Shown here: in pieces, positions 45,110 through 54,012 of the stretch
Layout: every line of letters starts with the position of its first letter
Numbering within the stretch: the first letter of the stretch is position 1
DNA from: Vibrio cyclitrophicus
GTDB lineage: Bacteria > Pseudomonadota > Gammaproteobacteria > Enterobacterales > Vibrionaceae
Direction: 5' to 3'
Assembly (NCBI GenBank): GCA_023206055.1
Contig: CP065366.1
Coordinates: 744,001 to 808,000, forward strand
DNA: 64,000 bases
The notes under the pieces: model-generated
Databases searched by the model: none
What the model saw: the letters and a program-made list of their open reading frames with translations, nothing else
Told to the model about the DNA's origin: nothing
Made by a program: the position numbers and the translations under genes

Positions 45110-46960
45110 ATGGCACTACTTCAGATTGCAGAACCAGGGCAAAGCGCCGCTCCTCACCAGCATAAGCTTGCAGTGGGTATTGATTTAGGTACAACAAACT
45201 CGCTGGTTGCTGCAGTACGCAGTGGCGAGGCGAGCACTCTCGTTGATCAACAAGGTCGAAGCATTTTACCTTCAGTTGTTCACTACCAGTCGGAATCTTA
45301 TACGACTGGCGATGAAGCTCGTGCTAACGCGCAGACTGACCCTAAAAATACCATTATCTCAGTAAAGCGATTGATTGGTCGCTCACTGTCGGATATTCAA
45401 CAGCGATACCCGTCTCTGCCATATCAGTTTGAAGAAAGTGATAATGGTCTACCTGTGATTCGCACAGAGCAAGGTAACAAGAACCCAATTCAGGTTTCTG
45501 CTGATATTCTACGAGCGCTTGGCCAACGTGCTGAGTCTACGCTAGGCGGTGAGCTATCTGGTGCTGTTATTACCGTTCCTGCTTACTTTGATGATGCACA
45601 ACGTGCTGGTACGAAAGACGCAGCGCAACTTGCTGGTCTTCATGTGTTACGTCTTCTTAATGAACCCACTGCCGCTGCGATTGCTTACGGCTTGGATTCG
45701 GGTAAAGAAGGGGTAATTGCTGTTTATGACTTAGGTGGTGGTACGTTTGATATCTCTATTCTACGCCTATCTAAAGGTGTCTTCGAAGTTTTAGCAACAG
45801 GCGGTGACTCAGCGTTAGGCGGCGACGACTTTGACCATTTAGTTGCGGATCATTTCCAAGAGCAAATGGGCTTATCAGCGCTAACAGCAGAACAGAACCG
45901 TATTCTTCTTGATGCAGCGACAGAAGCAAAGATTGGTCTATCTGAAGCGGAAAGCGTTGATGTTGACGTACTAGGTTGGTCTGGTTCATTAACTCGTGAA
46001 GAGTTTGAAGAGATCATCAAACCGCTCGTTAAGAAAACGCTACTTTCGTGCCGTCGTGCACTAAAAGATGCGGAAGTTGACGCGGATGAAGTTCTCGAAG
46101 TTGTGATGGTCGGCGGTTCAACTCGCACATTGCTTGTACGTGAAATGGTTGGTGATTTCTTTGGTCGTCTGCCACTAACCAGCATTAACCCCGATGAAGT
46201 GGTTGCGATTGGTGCATCGATTCAAGCGGATATCCTAGTCGGTAATAAGCCTGACTCTGAAATGCTACTTCTGGACGTAATTCCTTTATCGCTTGGTATT
46301 GAAACTATGGGTGGCTTGGTCGAAAAGATCATCCCTCGTAATACCACGATCCCTGTAGCTCGCGCACAAGAATTTACCACGTTCAAAGACGGTCAAACGG
46401 CAATGACAGTACACACTGTTCAAGGTGAACGTGAGATGGTTGATGACTGCCGTTCATTGGCTCGATTTGCTTTGAAAGGCATCCCGCCGATGACTGCAGG
46501 TGCTGCGCATATTCGTGTAACTTACCAAGTGGATGCTGATGGCCTGCTATCGGTTACCGCGATGGAGAAGAGCACTGGCGTTCAAGCTGAAATCCAAGTT
46601 AAGCCTTCTTACGGTCTAAGTGACAACGAAGTGGCTAGCATGCTGAAAGATTCGATGACGTTTGCAAAAGAAGACATGCAAGCGCGTGCTCTTGCTGAAC
46701 AACGCGTAGAGGCGGATCGTGTTATCGAAGGCCTTATTGCTGCAATGCAAGCCGATGGTGATGAGCTGCTGGATGAGCAAGGCAAGCAACAACTTGTTCA
46801 AGCGATTGAAGCACTGATTGAAGTGCGCAATGGCGACAATGCTGATGCCATTGAACTAGAAATTAAGAATACCGACAAAGCGAGCCAAGACTTTGCTTCT
46901 CGTCGTATGGATAAATCAATTCGTGCTGCACTGTCAGGTCAGTCAGTCGATAATATTTAA
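45110..46960 (+). CDS. hscA: Hsp70-class chaperone HscA
   Basis: From ATG 45110 (AAGGA upstream) the product has 616 residues, the same as E. coli HscA. ATPase motifs: VGIDLGTTNSLVA, YDLGGGTFDISIL, VVMVGGSTRT. Substrate-binding domain from about 390. It releases clusters from IscU, recognising its LPPVK motif. The in-frame start at 45089 would extend it without support. Confidence 0.97.
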   Translation: MALLQIAEPGQSAAPHQHKLAVGIDLGTTNSLVAAVRSGEASTLVDQQGRSILPSVVHYQSESYTTGDEARANAQTDPKNTIISVKRLIGRSLSDIQQRYPSLPYQFEESDNGLPVIRTEQGNKNPIQVSADILRALGQRAESTLGGELSGAVITVPAYFDDAQRAGTKDAAQLAGLHVLRLLNEPTAAAIAYGLDSGKEGVIAVYDLGGGTFDISILRLSKGVFEVLATGGDSALGGDDFDHLVADHFQEQMGLSALTAEQNRILLDAATEAKIGLSEAESVDVDVLGWSGSLTREEFEEIIKPLVKKTLLSCRRALKDAEVDADEVLEVVMVGGSTRTLLVREMVGDFFGRLPLTSINPDEVVAIGASIQADILVGNKPDSEMLLLDVIPLSLGIETMGGLVEKIIPRNTTIPVARAQEFTTFKDGQTAMTVHTVQGEREMVDDCRSLARFALKGIPPMTAGAAHIRVTYQVDADGLLSVTAMEKSTGVQAEIQVKPSYGLSDNEVASMLKDSMTFAKEDMQARALAEQRVEADRVIEGLIAAMQADGDELLDEQGKQQLVQAIEALIEVRNGDNADAIELEIKNTDKASQDFASRRMDKSIRAALSGQSVDNI

Positions 46961-46980
46961 TAGTTAGAGAATAGATAAAC

Positions 46981-47319
46981 ATGCCAAAGATTATTGTTTT
47001 ACCTCACGAAGATCTATGTCCAGAAGGCGCTGTTTTAGAAGCAAAAACTGGTGAGACGGTTCTTGATGTTGCATTGAAGGCCGGTATTGGTATTGAACAC
47101 GCATGTGAAAAGTCGTGTGCATGTACAACATGTCACGTTGTGATTCGTGAAGGTTTTGACTCTTTAGAAGAGAGTGATGATCTAGAAGACGACATGCTAG
47201 ATAAAGCATGGGGCTTAGAGATGGAATCTCGCCTTGGTTGCCAAGCTAAAGTGGCTGATACGGATCTTGTTGTAGAGATTCCAAAGTATACGTTGAACCT
47301 GGCTTCTGAAGACCACTAA
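46981..47319 (+). CDS. fdx: [2Fe-2S] ferredoxin Fdx
   Basis: Protein of 112 residues (E. coli 111). Ligand cysteines are in EHACEKSCACTTCHV and SRLGCQA. It provides electrons for cluster assembly. It follows hscA by 20 bp. Confidence 0.97.
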   Translation: MPKIIVLPHEDLCPEGAVLEAKTGETVLDVALKAGIGIEHACEKSCACTTCHVVIREGFDSLEESDDLEDDMLDKAWGLEMESRLGCQAKVADTDLVVEIPKYTLNLASEDH

Positions 47320-47327
47320 GAACCTGT

Positions 47328-47360
47328 TCTCAGTCATGGTTAATACAGTGATGACTGAGA
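47328..47360 (+). other. Intercistronic hairpin fdx-iscX
   Basis: TCTCAGTCAT (47328-47337) and ATGACTGAGA (47351-47360) form a perfect 10-bp stem with a 13-nt loop. No T-run follows, so iscX may still be read through. A separate promoter in the remaining gap is possible. Confidence 0.55.
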
Positions 47361-47453
47361 GTACTATTGCTTAGACAAACATACTAAAAAAACTGGCCTA
47401 GAATATAGATCATAAATGTGACAGAGCGTCGCTGATAAATATAAGGAAGTGTT

Positions 47454-47654
47454 ATGAGCTTGAAGTGGATTGATTCGCGAGATATCGCAATTGAGCTATG
47501 TGATTTATACCCAGATACTGATCCTAAAACGGTACGTTTTACCGATTTGCATCAATGGGTGTTAGACCTTGAAGAGTTCGACGACGAGCCTAATCACTCG
47601 AATGAGAAAATCTTAGAGGCTATTATTTTGTGCTGGATGGATGAGATGGATTAA
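47454..47654 (+). CDS. iscX: Fe-S assembly protein IscX
   Basis: Protein of 66 residues (E. coli 66), acidic, MSLKWIDSRDIAIELCD..., with DPKTVRFTDLHQWV. IscX binds IscS and modulates cluster assembly. Last gene of the operon; terminator 77 bp later. Confidence 0.95.
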   Translation: MSLKWIDSRDIAIELCDLYPDTDPKTVRFTDLHQWVLDLEEFDDEPNHSNEKILEAIILCWMDEMD

Positions 47655-47730
47655 TCCTCTTGTCTGATGATTTGGCCGCGGGTTGGTATCAGTCCAATAT
47701 AAAACGCAGCCAAGTTAACAATTCTTACTA

Positions 47731-47760
47731 AAAAAAGCGGACCTTATGGTCCGTTTTTTT
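47731..47760 (+). terminator. isc operon terminator
   Basis: CGGACC and GGTCCG with TTAT loop between an A-run and seven T. Confidence 0.9.
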
Positions 47761-47860
47761 ATCAAAATGACATTTTCCTCCTACATAATGCTAACATCAG
47801 TGCGCTAATAAAAAATAATCAGAATCACACACTCAAAGTGGTTCATGACAAGGAGAAATC

Positions 47861-49156
47861 ATGTCTACACAGATGTCAGTATTTTTAAGTCAAGAAGCTG
47901 CCCAGCCTCAGTGGGGAGTAAGAGCTATTTTATCGTTCTCAGAAGCGGGAGCGACAATTCACATTGGTGAAGGCCACGATCTAGGCGCGGTTCAACGTGC
48001 GGGTCGTACGCTTGACGGACAAGGTATCGCATTCGTTTCACTGCGTGGTGAAGGTTGGGATCTAGAAAGCGTTTGGGCTTTTTACCAAGGCTACCGTGGA
48101 CCAAAGAAAAAGAATGCATTGGAATGGGATGCACTTTCAGAAGCCGATCAAACAGAGCTTGAAGCTCGTATTCGCGCAACTGACTGGACGCGTGACATTA
48201 TCAATAAAACCGCTGAAGAAGTGGCACCTCGTCAACTTGCAACAATGGCTGCTGAATACATCAAGTCAGTGGCGCCAGCAGGCACTGTTAAAGCGAAGAT
48301 CGTTAAAGATAAAGATCTCCTAACTGAAGGTTGGGAAGGCATCTACGCGGTAGGCCGTGGCTCTGAGCGTACATCAGCAATGCTTCAACTGGACTTCAAC
48401 CCGACAGGTGACGAAAACGCACCCGTGTTCGCTTGTCTAGTGGGTAAAGGTATTACTTTTGACTCAGGCGGTTACAGCATCAAGCCTGGCCAATTCATGA
48501 CAGCAATGAAGGCTGACATGGGTGGCGCTGCAACGATTACTGGCGGTTTAGGTCTTGCGATTGAACGCGGCCTGAACAAGCGCATCAAGCTTATCTTATG
48601 TTGTGCTGAAAACATGATCTCAGGTCGTGCATTGAAGCTTGGCGACATCATTACTTACAAAAATGGTAAGACTGTCGAGATCATGAATACCGATGCAGAA
48701 GGTCGTTTAGTTTTGGCTGATGGCCTGATGTTCGCAAGCGCTCAGAATCCAGAGTTGATCATCGACTGTGCAACGCTAACTGGCGCGGCTAAAAATGCAT
48801 TAGGTAATGACTACCACGCACTATTGAGCTTTGATGATGAGTTATCTCACCAAGCACTAACGGCTGCAAACCAAGAGAAAGAAGGCCTATGGCCATTGCC
48901 TCTTGCTGATTTCCACCGTGGTATGCTGCCTTCAAACTTTGCTGATCTTTCTAATATCAGTACGGGTGATTACACACCGGGCGCTAGTACAGCAGCGGCA
49001 TTCCTTTCTTACTTTGTAGATGACTACAAAAAAGGTTGGATTCATATGGACTGCGCGGGTACTTACCGTAAGTCAGCTAGTGACAAGTGGGCGGCAGGCG
49101 CAACGGGTATGGGTGTTCGCACACTGGCTCGTCTTCTTGTTGACCAAGCAAAATAA
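47861..49156 (+). CDS. pepB: Aminopeptidase B (M17 leucyl aminopeptidase family)
   Basis: Protein of 431 residues (E. coli PepB 427). Active-site motifs: GKGITFDSGGYSIKP, MKADMGGAA, and the signature NTDAEGRLVLAD. Two metal ions are bound by the Asp/Glu/Lys cluster in these motifs. A cytosolic hexameric peptidase. Position next to iscX and ndk matches enteric order. AAGGAGA precedes the ATG. Confidence 0.95.
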   Translation: MSTQMSVFLSQEAAQPQWGVRAILSFSEAGATIHIGEGHDLGAVQRAGRTLDGQGIAFVSLRGEGWDLESVWAFYQGYRGPKKKNALEWDALSEADQTELEARIRATDWTRDIINKTAEEVAPRQLATMAAEYIKSVAPAGTVKAKIVKDKDLLTEGWEGIYAVGRGSERTSAMLQLDFNPTGDENAPVFACLVGKGITFDSGGYSIKPGQFMTAMKADMGGAATITGGLGLAIERGLNKRIKLILCCAENMISGRALKLGDIITYKNGKTVEIMNTDAEGRLVLADGLMFASAQNPELIIDCATLTGAAKNALGNDYHALLSFDDELSHQALTAANQEKEGLWPLPLADFHRGMLPSNFADLSNISTGDYTPGASTAAAFLSYFVDDYKKGWIHMDCAGTYRKSASDKWAAGATGMGVRTLARLLVDQAK

Positions 49157-49164
49157 TAATAAGA

Positions 49165-49190
49165 GTGAGCGGTGTTTCGGTACCGCTCAT
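49165..49190 (+). other. Hairpin after pepB
   Basis: TGAGCGGT and ACCGCTCA form an 8-bp stem with loop GTTTCGGT. The following bases (TTCATAAAG) lack a T-run, so it is a weak terminator or processing site. Confidence 0.45.
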
Positions 49191-49263
49191 TCATAAAGCT
49201 AAGGTCGAAAGATCTCAGTAATTTCAGTATTTAATAACAAAAAAATGAAGTGAAGGAATCCCT

Positions 49264-49698
49264 ATGGCTCTAGAAAGAACGTTCTCAATTGTTAAGCCAG
49301 ATGCAGTTAAGCGTAACCTTGTTGGTGAAATCTACCACCGTATCGAAAAAGCAGGCCTAGAAATTATTGCTGCTAAGATGGTTCGTCTTACTGAAGAGCA
49401 AGCGAGTGGCTTCTACGCTGAACACGAAGGCAAAGAGTTCTTCCCAGCTCTTAAAGAGTTTATGACTTCTGGTCCTATCATGGTTCAAGTGCTTGAAGGC
49501 GAAAACGCTATCGCTCGTTACCGTGAACTTATGGGCAAAACAAACCCAGAAGAAGCGGCATGCGGCACTATCCGTGCTGACTACGCAATCAGCATGCGTT
49601 ACAACTCAGTACATGGTAGCGACAGCCCTGAGTCTGCAGATCGCGAAATCGAATTCTTCTTCCCAGAATCTGAAATTTGCCCGCGTCCAGCTGAATAA
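49264..49698 (+). CDS. ndk: Nucleoside diphosphate kinase
   Basis: Protein of 144 residues (E. coli 143). Starts MALERTFSIVKPDAVKRN. Active-site His117 in NSVHGSDSPESA. It balances NTP pools using ATP. A strong terminator follows. Confidence 0.98.
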   Translation: MALERTFSIVKPDAVKRNLVGEIYHRIEKAGLEIIAAKMVRLTEEQASGFYAEHEGKEFFPALKEFMTSGPIMVQVLEGENAIARYRELMGKTNPEEAACGTIRADYAISMRYNSVHGSDSPESADREIEFFFPESEICPRPAE

Positions 49699-49720
49699 GC
49701 AGATAACAGCAAGTATCAAT

Positions 49721-49747
49721 AAAGGCTTCACTTCGGTGAAGCCTTTT
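49721..49747 (+). terminator. ndk terminator
   Basis: AAAGGCTTCAC and GTGAAGCCTTT with TTCG tetraloop, then TTTTT. Confidence 0.93.
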
Positions 49748-49767
49748 TCGTTTCTGGTGAGTTCTAG

Positions 49768-50145
49768 TGTCATTTCGGTAGTGACGAGGAAAGTGGTTGG
49801 GAGTCTCCGTGTGCTGTTGGAGATTCCAGATACCTCGTTCCTCCGTTCTGGAATGACGAGGTTTGAGGAACTCGTGACCTGATGACTATGAATGGAAAGT
49901 TACTGAGTAAGTTTTTACGTTATTCCCGGTAGCGATGAAGGAGCGTAGTCGGGAATCTGAGTGTGTTATTGGAGATTCCAGATACCTCGTCCCTCGATTC
50001 TGGAATGACGGGCTTTGAGGAATTCATGGCCTGATGACGATGAATGGCGGGGGCCACAATTTCGTGGTAAATCTTACCGAACTGTTGGTGATTATCTACG
50101 TCATTCCCGAAAGCGACGGAGGAGCGTAATCGGGAATCTCGCTTT
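49768..50145. repeat. Tandem dyad-rich intergenic repeats between ndk and rlmN
   Basis: A unit of about 150 bp occurs twice (about 49768-49910 and 49917-50048), with a third partial copy at about 50099-50140. Each unit has a hairpin ATTCCCG...CGGGAAT and a second hairpin ATTCCAGA...TCTGGAAT, then GGATTTGAGGA-like text and CTGATGAC. The first copy is degenerate in its first hairpin. The rest of the 590-bp gap has no gene. The rlmN promoter probably lies at 50200-50280. Confidence 0.8.
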
Positions 50146-50303
50146 GAATTGGCCAAACGTAAGCAGGTAAATTTGGCTGTGTGAATTTTAATCACTTAAG
50201 TTTGAATGTCTTAGTAAACACAAGGTTTTACAGTACTTGTTGAAGTTGCGTAAAGCCTGTACAATTCGCGCCCTTAATTATTGTTCCGTCATTGAGAGGC
50301 ATC

Positions 50304-51446
50304 ATGACCACAGCTAAAGTCAATCTACTCGATTTTGATCGTAAAGGTCTTCGTAAATTTTTCACAGAAGAACTGAATGAGAAAGCGTTTCGAGCAGAGC
50401 AAGTGATGAAGTGGATTTATCACTTCGGTGTCGATGACTTCGAACAAATGAACAACATCAACAAAAAATTACGTGAGAAACTGCTGCATCGCTGTGAGAT
50501 TGTTGCACCTATTGTTTCTGAAGCTCAGCACTCTGCGGATGGCACTATTAAATGGGCGATGAGCGTTGGTGACCAAGACGTTGAAACGGTATACATCCCA
50601 GATGGTGACCGTGCGACGCTATGTGTATCTTCGCAAGTAGGTTGTGCGCTTGAATGTAAATTCTGCTCTACGGCTCAACAAGGTTTCAACCGTAACCTGA
50701 AAGTTTCAGAGATCGTTGGCCAAATCTGGCGTGCTGCACGTGAAATCGGTTTAGAGAAAGAAACGGGTCGTCGTCCAATTACTAACGTCGTAATGATGGG
50801 TATGGGTGAGCCTCTGCTAAACATGAAGAACCTAATTCCATCATTGGAGCTGATGCTTGATGATCTAGGTTTCTCACTGTCTAAGCGTCGTGTAACCGTA
50901 TCAACATCTGGTGTTGTTTCTGGTCTTGATCAGATGACAGACAACATCGATGTGGCTCTGGCGATTTCTCTACACGCACCAAACGATGCACTACGTAGCC
51001 AAATCATGCCAATCAACGACCGTTGGGATATCCAAGACTTCCTAGCATCGGTTCGTCGTTACATTGCTTCTTCAAATGCTAACCGCGGTAAAGTAACGGT
51101 TGAGTACGTTCTGTTGGATCATGTGAATGATGATATGGACCACGCTCGTGAACTTGCTGAGTTAATGAAAGATACGCCTTGTAAGATCAACTTGATTCCA
51201 TTTAACCCTTACCCGGGTTCGCCTTACAAGAAGCCAAGCAACTCTCGTATTGATCGCTTCCAAAAAACGCTGATGGAATACAATTACACAGTAACGGTTC
51301 GTAAAACACGTGGTGATGATATTGATGCCGCATGTGGTCAGTTAGTTGGTGATGTTATTGATAGAACCAAGCGTACTAAAATGCTGAAAGCCGCCTCTGA
51401 AGCTAACTTAATCGCAGGTGATGTGATTCAAGTAAAAGCGGTTTAA
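50304..51446 (+). CDS. rlmN: Dual-specificity 23S/tRNA methyltransferase RlmN
   Basis: From ATG 50304 the product has 380 residues (E. coli 384). Radical-SAM cluster motif CALECKFCST (CxxxCxxC). The methyl-carrying Cys lies in DIDAACGQL near the end and its partner Cys in the cluster region. It makes m2A2503 in 23S and m2A37 in tRNA. An in-frame TTG at 50292 adds only four residues. Confidence 0.97.
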   Translation: MTTAKVNLLDFDRKGLRKFFTEELNEKAFRAEQVMKWIYHFGVDDFEQMNNINKKLREKLLHRCEIVAPIVSEAQHSADGTIKWAMSVGDQDVETVYIPDGDRATLCVSSQVGCALECKFCSTAQQGFNRNLKVSEIVGQIWRAAREIGLEKETGRRPITNVVMMGMGEPLLNMKNLIPSLELMLDDLGFSLSKRRVTVSTSGVVSGLDQMTDNIDVALAISLHAPNDALRSQIMPINDRWDIQDFLASVRRYIASSNANRGKVTVEYVLLDHVNDDMDHARELAELMKDTPCKINLIPFNPYPGSPYKKPSNSRIDRFQKTLMEYNYTVTVRKTRGDDIDAACGQLVGDVIDRTKRTKMLKAASEANLIAGDVIQVKAV

Positions 51447-51462
51447 ATACCATTCAGAACTA

Positions 51463-51500
51463 AACAAGCCAGAAGGATTCCTTCTGGCTTGTTGCTTTTC
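51463..51500 (+). terminator. rlmN terminator
   Basis: AACAAGCCAGAAGG and CCTTCTGGCTTGTT form a 14-bp perfect stem with loop ATT, then GCTTTTC. Confidence 0.85.
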
Positions 51501-51886
51501 TGGAAGGTGAATTTCCAAGAATTGGATTTTTTCCCCACGCTTTCTTACATTTTTCGTTAAATTTTGGACAAAACCATGAGCTGACGGTAAATTTTGTCGA
51601 AAGTGTTTTTGCCTTGTAATGGCATTAGCTTATGATTAAATAATCTTAAATTAATTTAAGTGCTCGCTTGTTACCCGATAATCGTCAATATGTCTATTTA
51701 GGTTGGCTACTTGATAAACTAGCTTCCTGAGAAAATCGCTCACCAACAGCGTGTGATTTTCTACTTTAAGGGTTGATGAACTGGGTTGCAGGAAAAATTC
51801 CACATAGTAGGTTGTAAGATTGAGCTTAAACGAAAATAAAAAATGCTCTCATCAACCTGCGATAATTATTTAGAAGTTCACTCTCT
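51501..51886 (+). other. Long dyad-containing leader region upstream of rodZ
   Basis: 386 bp without a gene. A hairpin pairs AGAAAATC (51730-51737) with GATTTTCT (51755-51762), with inner CGCT/AGCG. A long-range perfect 9-bp repeat pairs GGTTGATGA (51771-51779) with TCATCAACC (51849-51857). Between them lies GGAAAAATTCC. The rodZ ATG is 30 bp after the last arm. No known RNA class is recognised. Confidence 0.4.
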
Positions 51887-52813
51887 ATGAACACAGAACA
51901 CGAAACACAAACTAAAGAAACTGTCGCTCCAGCAATTGAAGCGGGAACGCTGCTCAAAAATAAACGAGAATCTCTGGGTTTAACACAAAAGCAGATCTCT
52001 GATCGTTTGAAGCTGCGCGTTACGTTGATCCAACAAATTGAAGAAAACCAATTTGAGTCCGATCAAGTCGCCACCTTTATGCGTGGTTACATTCGTTCAT
52101 ACGCGAAATACGTTAATCTTGATGAAAAAGTTGTGTTGAACGCGCTTCATCATTCTGGTGATGCTCAACATCAAGAACAAGAAATGCTGAGCTTTTCTCG
52201 TAAGACTAAAACCGAAAAGCACAATAGCCGTATTATGTTCCTAACTTGGAGCATCTTTGCGGTGATTGTAGGTATGTCGTCATTGTGGTGGTGGCAGAAC
52301 CAGCAACAAGACACCTTGTCTCAATCTCTGGTGAATACCGAAAGCTCAGAAGAGCTAATGGTAGAAGAGTCGCTAGACCCTGAATTGACGTCATTAGAAG
52401 TGATTGAAGCTGAGCAGAATACTGCGGAACATTCAGCGACTGAAAGTTCGGGTGAACTTGCAGTGGTTAGCGCGGCTGAGGCTTCAGAGAATATCGAGCA
52501 AGCAGAACAGACACAAGACGTTGCAGAGGTTATCCCTGTAGCTGCTGAAGCAGAGACAGTTACGCCTGAACCTGTAGCCAACGAGCTAGTGATGCAATTC
52601 TCTGCCGATTGCTGGATCCAAGTGAAAGATGCAACGGGTAAAACCTTGTCGACTGGCATCAAAAAAGCAGGTCAGTCGTTGAATCTATCAGGAACTGCGC
52701 CATATAAAGTGATTCTAGGTGCGCCAGAAGGCGTATCAATGACATTTGCAAGTGAACCTGTCGACCTTTCTGGGTATACTTCAGGCAAAGTAGCTAGAAT
52801 AACCTTACCTTAG
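51887..52813 (+). CDS. rodZ: Cytoskeletal protein RodZ
   Basis: Protein of 308 residues. The N-terminal helix-turn-helix domain (about 18-85, GTLLKNKRESLGLTQKQI) binds MreB in E. coli. One membrane helix (about 115-135, TWSIFAVIVGMSSLWWW). A low-complexity acidic periplasmic linker (about 145-225) and a C-terminal beta domain (DUF4115-like, LVMQFSADCWIQVKDATGK) follow. It links MreB to the wall machinery and supports rod shape. ispG follows after 7 bp. Confidence 0.93.
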   Translation: MNTEHETQTKETVAPAIEAGTLLKNKRESLGLTQKQISDRLKLRVTLIQQIEENQFESDQVATFMRGYIRSYAKYVNLDEKVVLNALHHSGDAQHQEQEMLSFSRKTKTEKHNSRIMFLTWSIFAVIVGMSSLWWWQNQQQDTLSQSLVNTESSEELMVEESLDPELTSLEVIEAEQNTAEHSATESSGELAVVSAAEASENIEQAEQTQDVAEVIPVAAEAETVTPEPVANELVMQFSADCWIQVKDATGKTLSTGIKKAGQSLNLSGTAPYKVILGAPEGVSMTFASEPVDLSGYTSGKVARITLP

Positions 52814-52820
52814 AGTTAAT

Positions 52821-53942
52821 ATGCAACACGAATCTCCTATTATTCGTCGCAAATCAACCCGTATTTATGTGGGTGATGTGCCGATCGGTGATGGTGCACC
52901 AATTGCTGTGCAATCCATGACCAACACAAGAACAACAGATGTAGCCGCGACCGTTGCTCAAATTAGAGCTTTGGAAAAAGTTGGCGCTGATATCGTTCGC
53001 GTATCTGTACCGACTATGGATGCCGCTGAAGCCTTTAAGCTAATCAAGCAGCAGGTCTCAGTTCCTTTGGTTGCTGATATTCACTTTGATTACCGTATCG
53101 CACTTAAAGTGGCTGAATACGGCGTTGACTGTCTGCGTATCAACCCAGGTAACATCGGTAACGAAAGCCGTATCCGCTCAGTTGTTGATTGTGCACGTGA
53201 TATGAATATTCCGATTCGTATTGGTGTTAACGGCGGCTCTCTTGAGAAAGAGATCCAAGAGAAATACACAGAACCTACAGCAGAAGCGCTTGTTGAATCA
53301 GCAATGCGTCACGTAGATATCCTAGACCGTCTGAATTTTGATCAATTCAAAGTCAGCGTTAAGGCGTCTGATGTATTTCTTGCTGTCGGCTCTTACCGTT
53401 TGCTTGCTAAGCAGATTGATCAGCCTCTGCACCTTGGCATTACCGAAGCGGGTGGTGCGCGTGCAGGCTCTGTGAAGTCAGCGGTAGGTTTAGGTATGCT
53501 TCTTTCTGAAGGTATCGGCGATACGCTGCGTATTTCGCTAGCGGCTGATCCTGTTGAAGAGATCAAAGTTGGCTTTGATATTCTTAAATCTCTGCGCATT
53601 CGTTCGCGTGGCATCAACTTCATTGCGTGCCCGAGCTGTTCTCGTCAAGAATTCGATGTTATTAACACCGTTAATGCCCTTGAAGAACGCCTAGAAGACG
53701 TGATTACTCCAATGGATGTCTCAATTATCGGTTGTGTGGTTAACGGACCTGGTGAAGCTGAAGTGTCTCACTTAGGCTTAGCCGGTAGTGCACGTAAAAG
53801 TGCTTTCTATGAAGACGGTAAGCGTCAGAAAGAGCGCTTCGACAACGATGATCTTGTCGACAAACTTGAAGCTAAGATTCGTGCAAAAGCGTCAGTGCTT
53901 GATAAAGCAAATCGCATTGATGTAGAAAACTTAGAAGATTAA
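52821..53942 (+). CDS. ispG: 4-hydroxy-3-methylbut-2-enyl diphosphate synthase IspG
   Basis: Protein of 373 residues (E. coli 372). [4Fe-4S] ligand motifs: FIACPSCSRQEFD and GCVVNGPGEA. Also PIAVQSMTNT and LRINPGNIGN. Penultimate step of the methylerythritol-phosphate isoprenoid pathway. It needs Fe-S clusters, matching the nearby isc genes though not in one operon. Confidence 0.97.
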   Translation: MQHESPIIRRKSTRIYVGDVPIGDGAPIAVQSMTNTRTTDVAATVAQIRALEKVGADIVRVSVPTMDAAEAFKLIKQQVSVPLVADIHFDYRIALKVAEYGVDCLRINPGNIGNESRIRSVVDCARDMNIPIRIGVNGGSLEKEIQEKYTEPTAEALVESAMRHVDILDRLNFDQFKVSVKASDVFLAVGSYRLLAKQIDQPLHLGITEAGGARAGSVKSAVGLGMLLSEGIGDTLRISLAADPVEEIKVGFDILKSLRIRSRGINFIACPSCSRQEFDVINTVNALEERLEDVITPMDVSIIGCVVNGPGEAEVSHLGLAGSARKSAFYEDGKRQKERFDNDDLVDKLEAKIRAKASVLDKANRIDVENLED

Positions 53943-54012
53943 TACAACGCGATGGGGTGTGATTGTCTATTCGCACTAACACCTGGTCGTGAGAAATTAC
54001 GGAATAAATACT

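Noticed and set aside
49493..49882. Plus-strand frame overlapping the end of ndk and running into the repeats
   Set aside because: It is out of frame with ndk and its second half is the intergenic repeat.
49768..50145. CRISPR-like array in the ndk-rlmN gap
   Set aside because: Only two to three units of about 150 bp, no short spacers, no cas genes.
49920..50195. Minus-strand frame across the ndk-rlmN repeats
   Set aside because: It consists of translated dyad repeats with no ribosome site, so it is not likely a gene.
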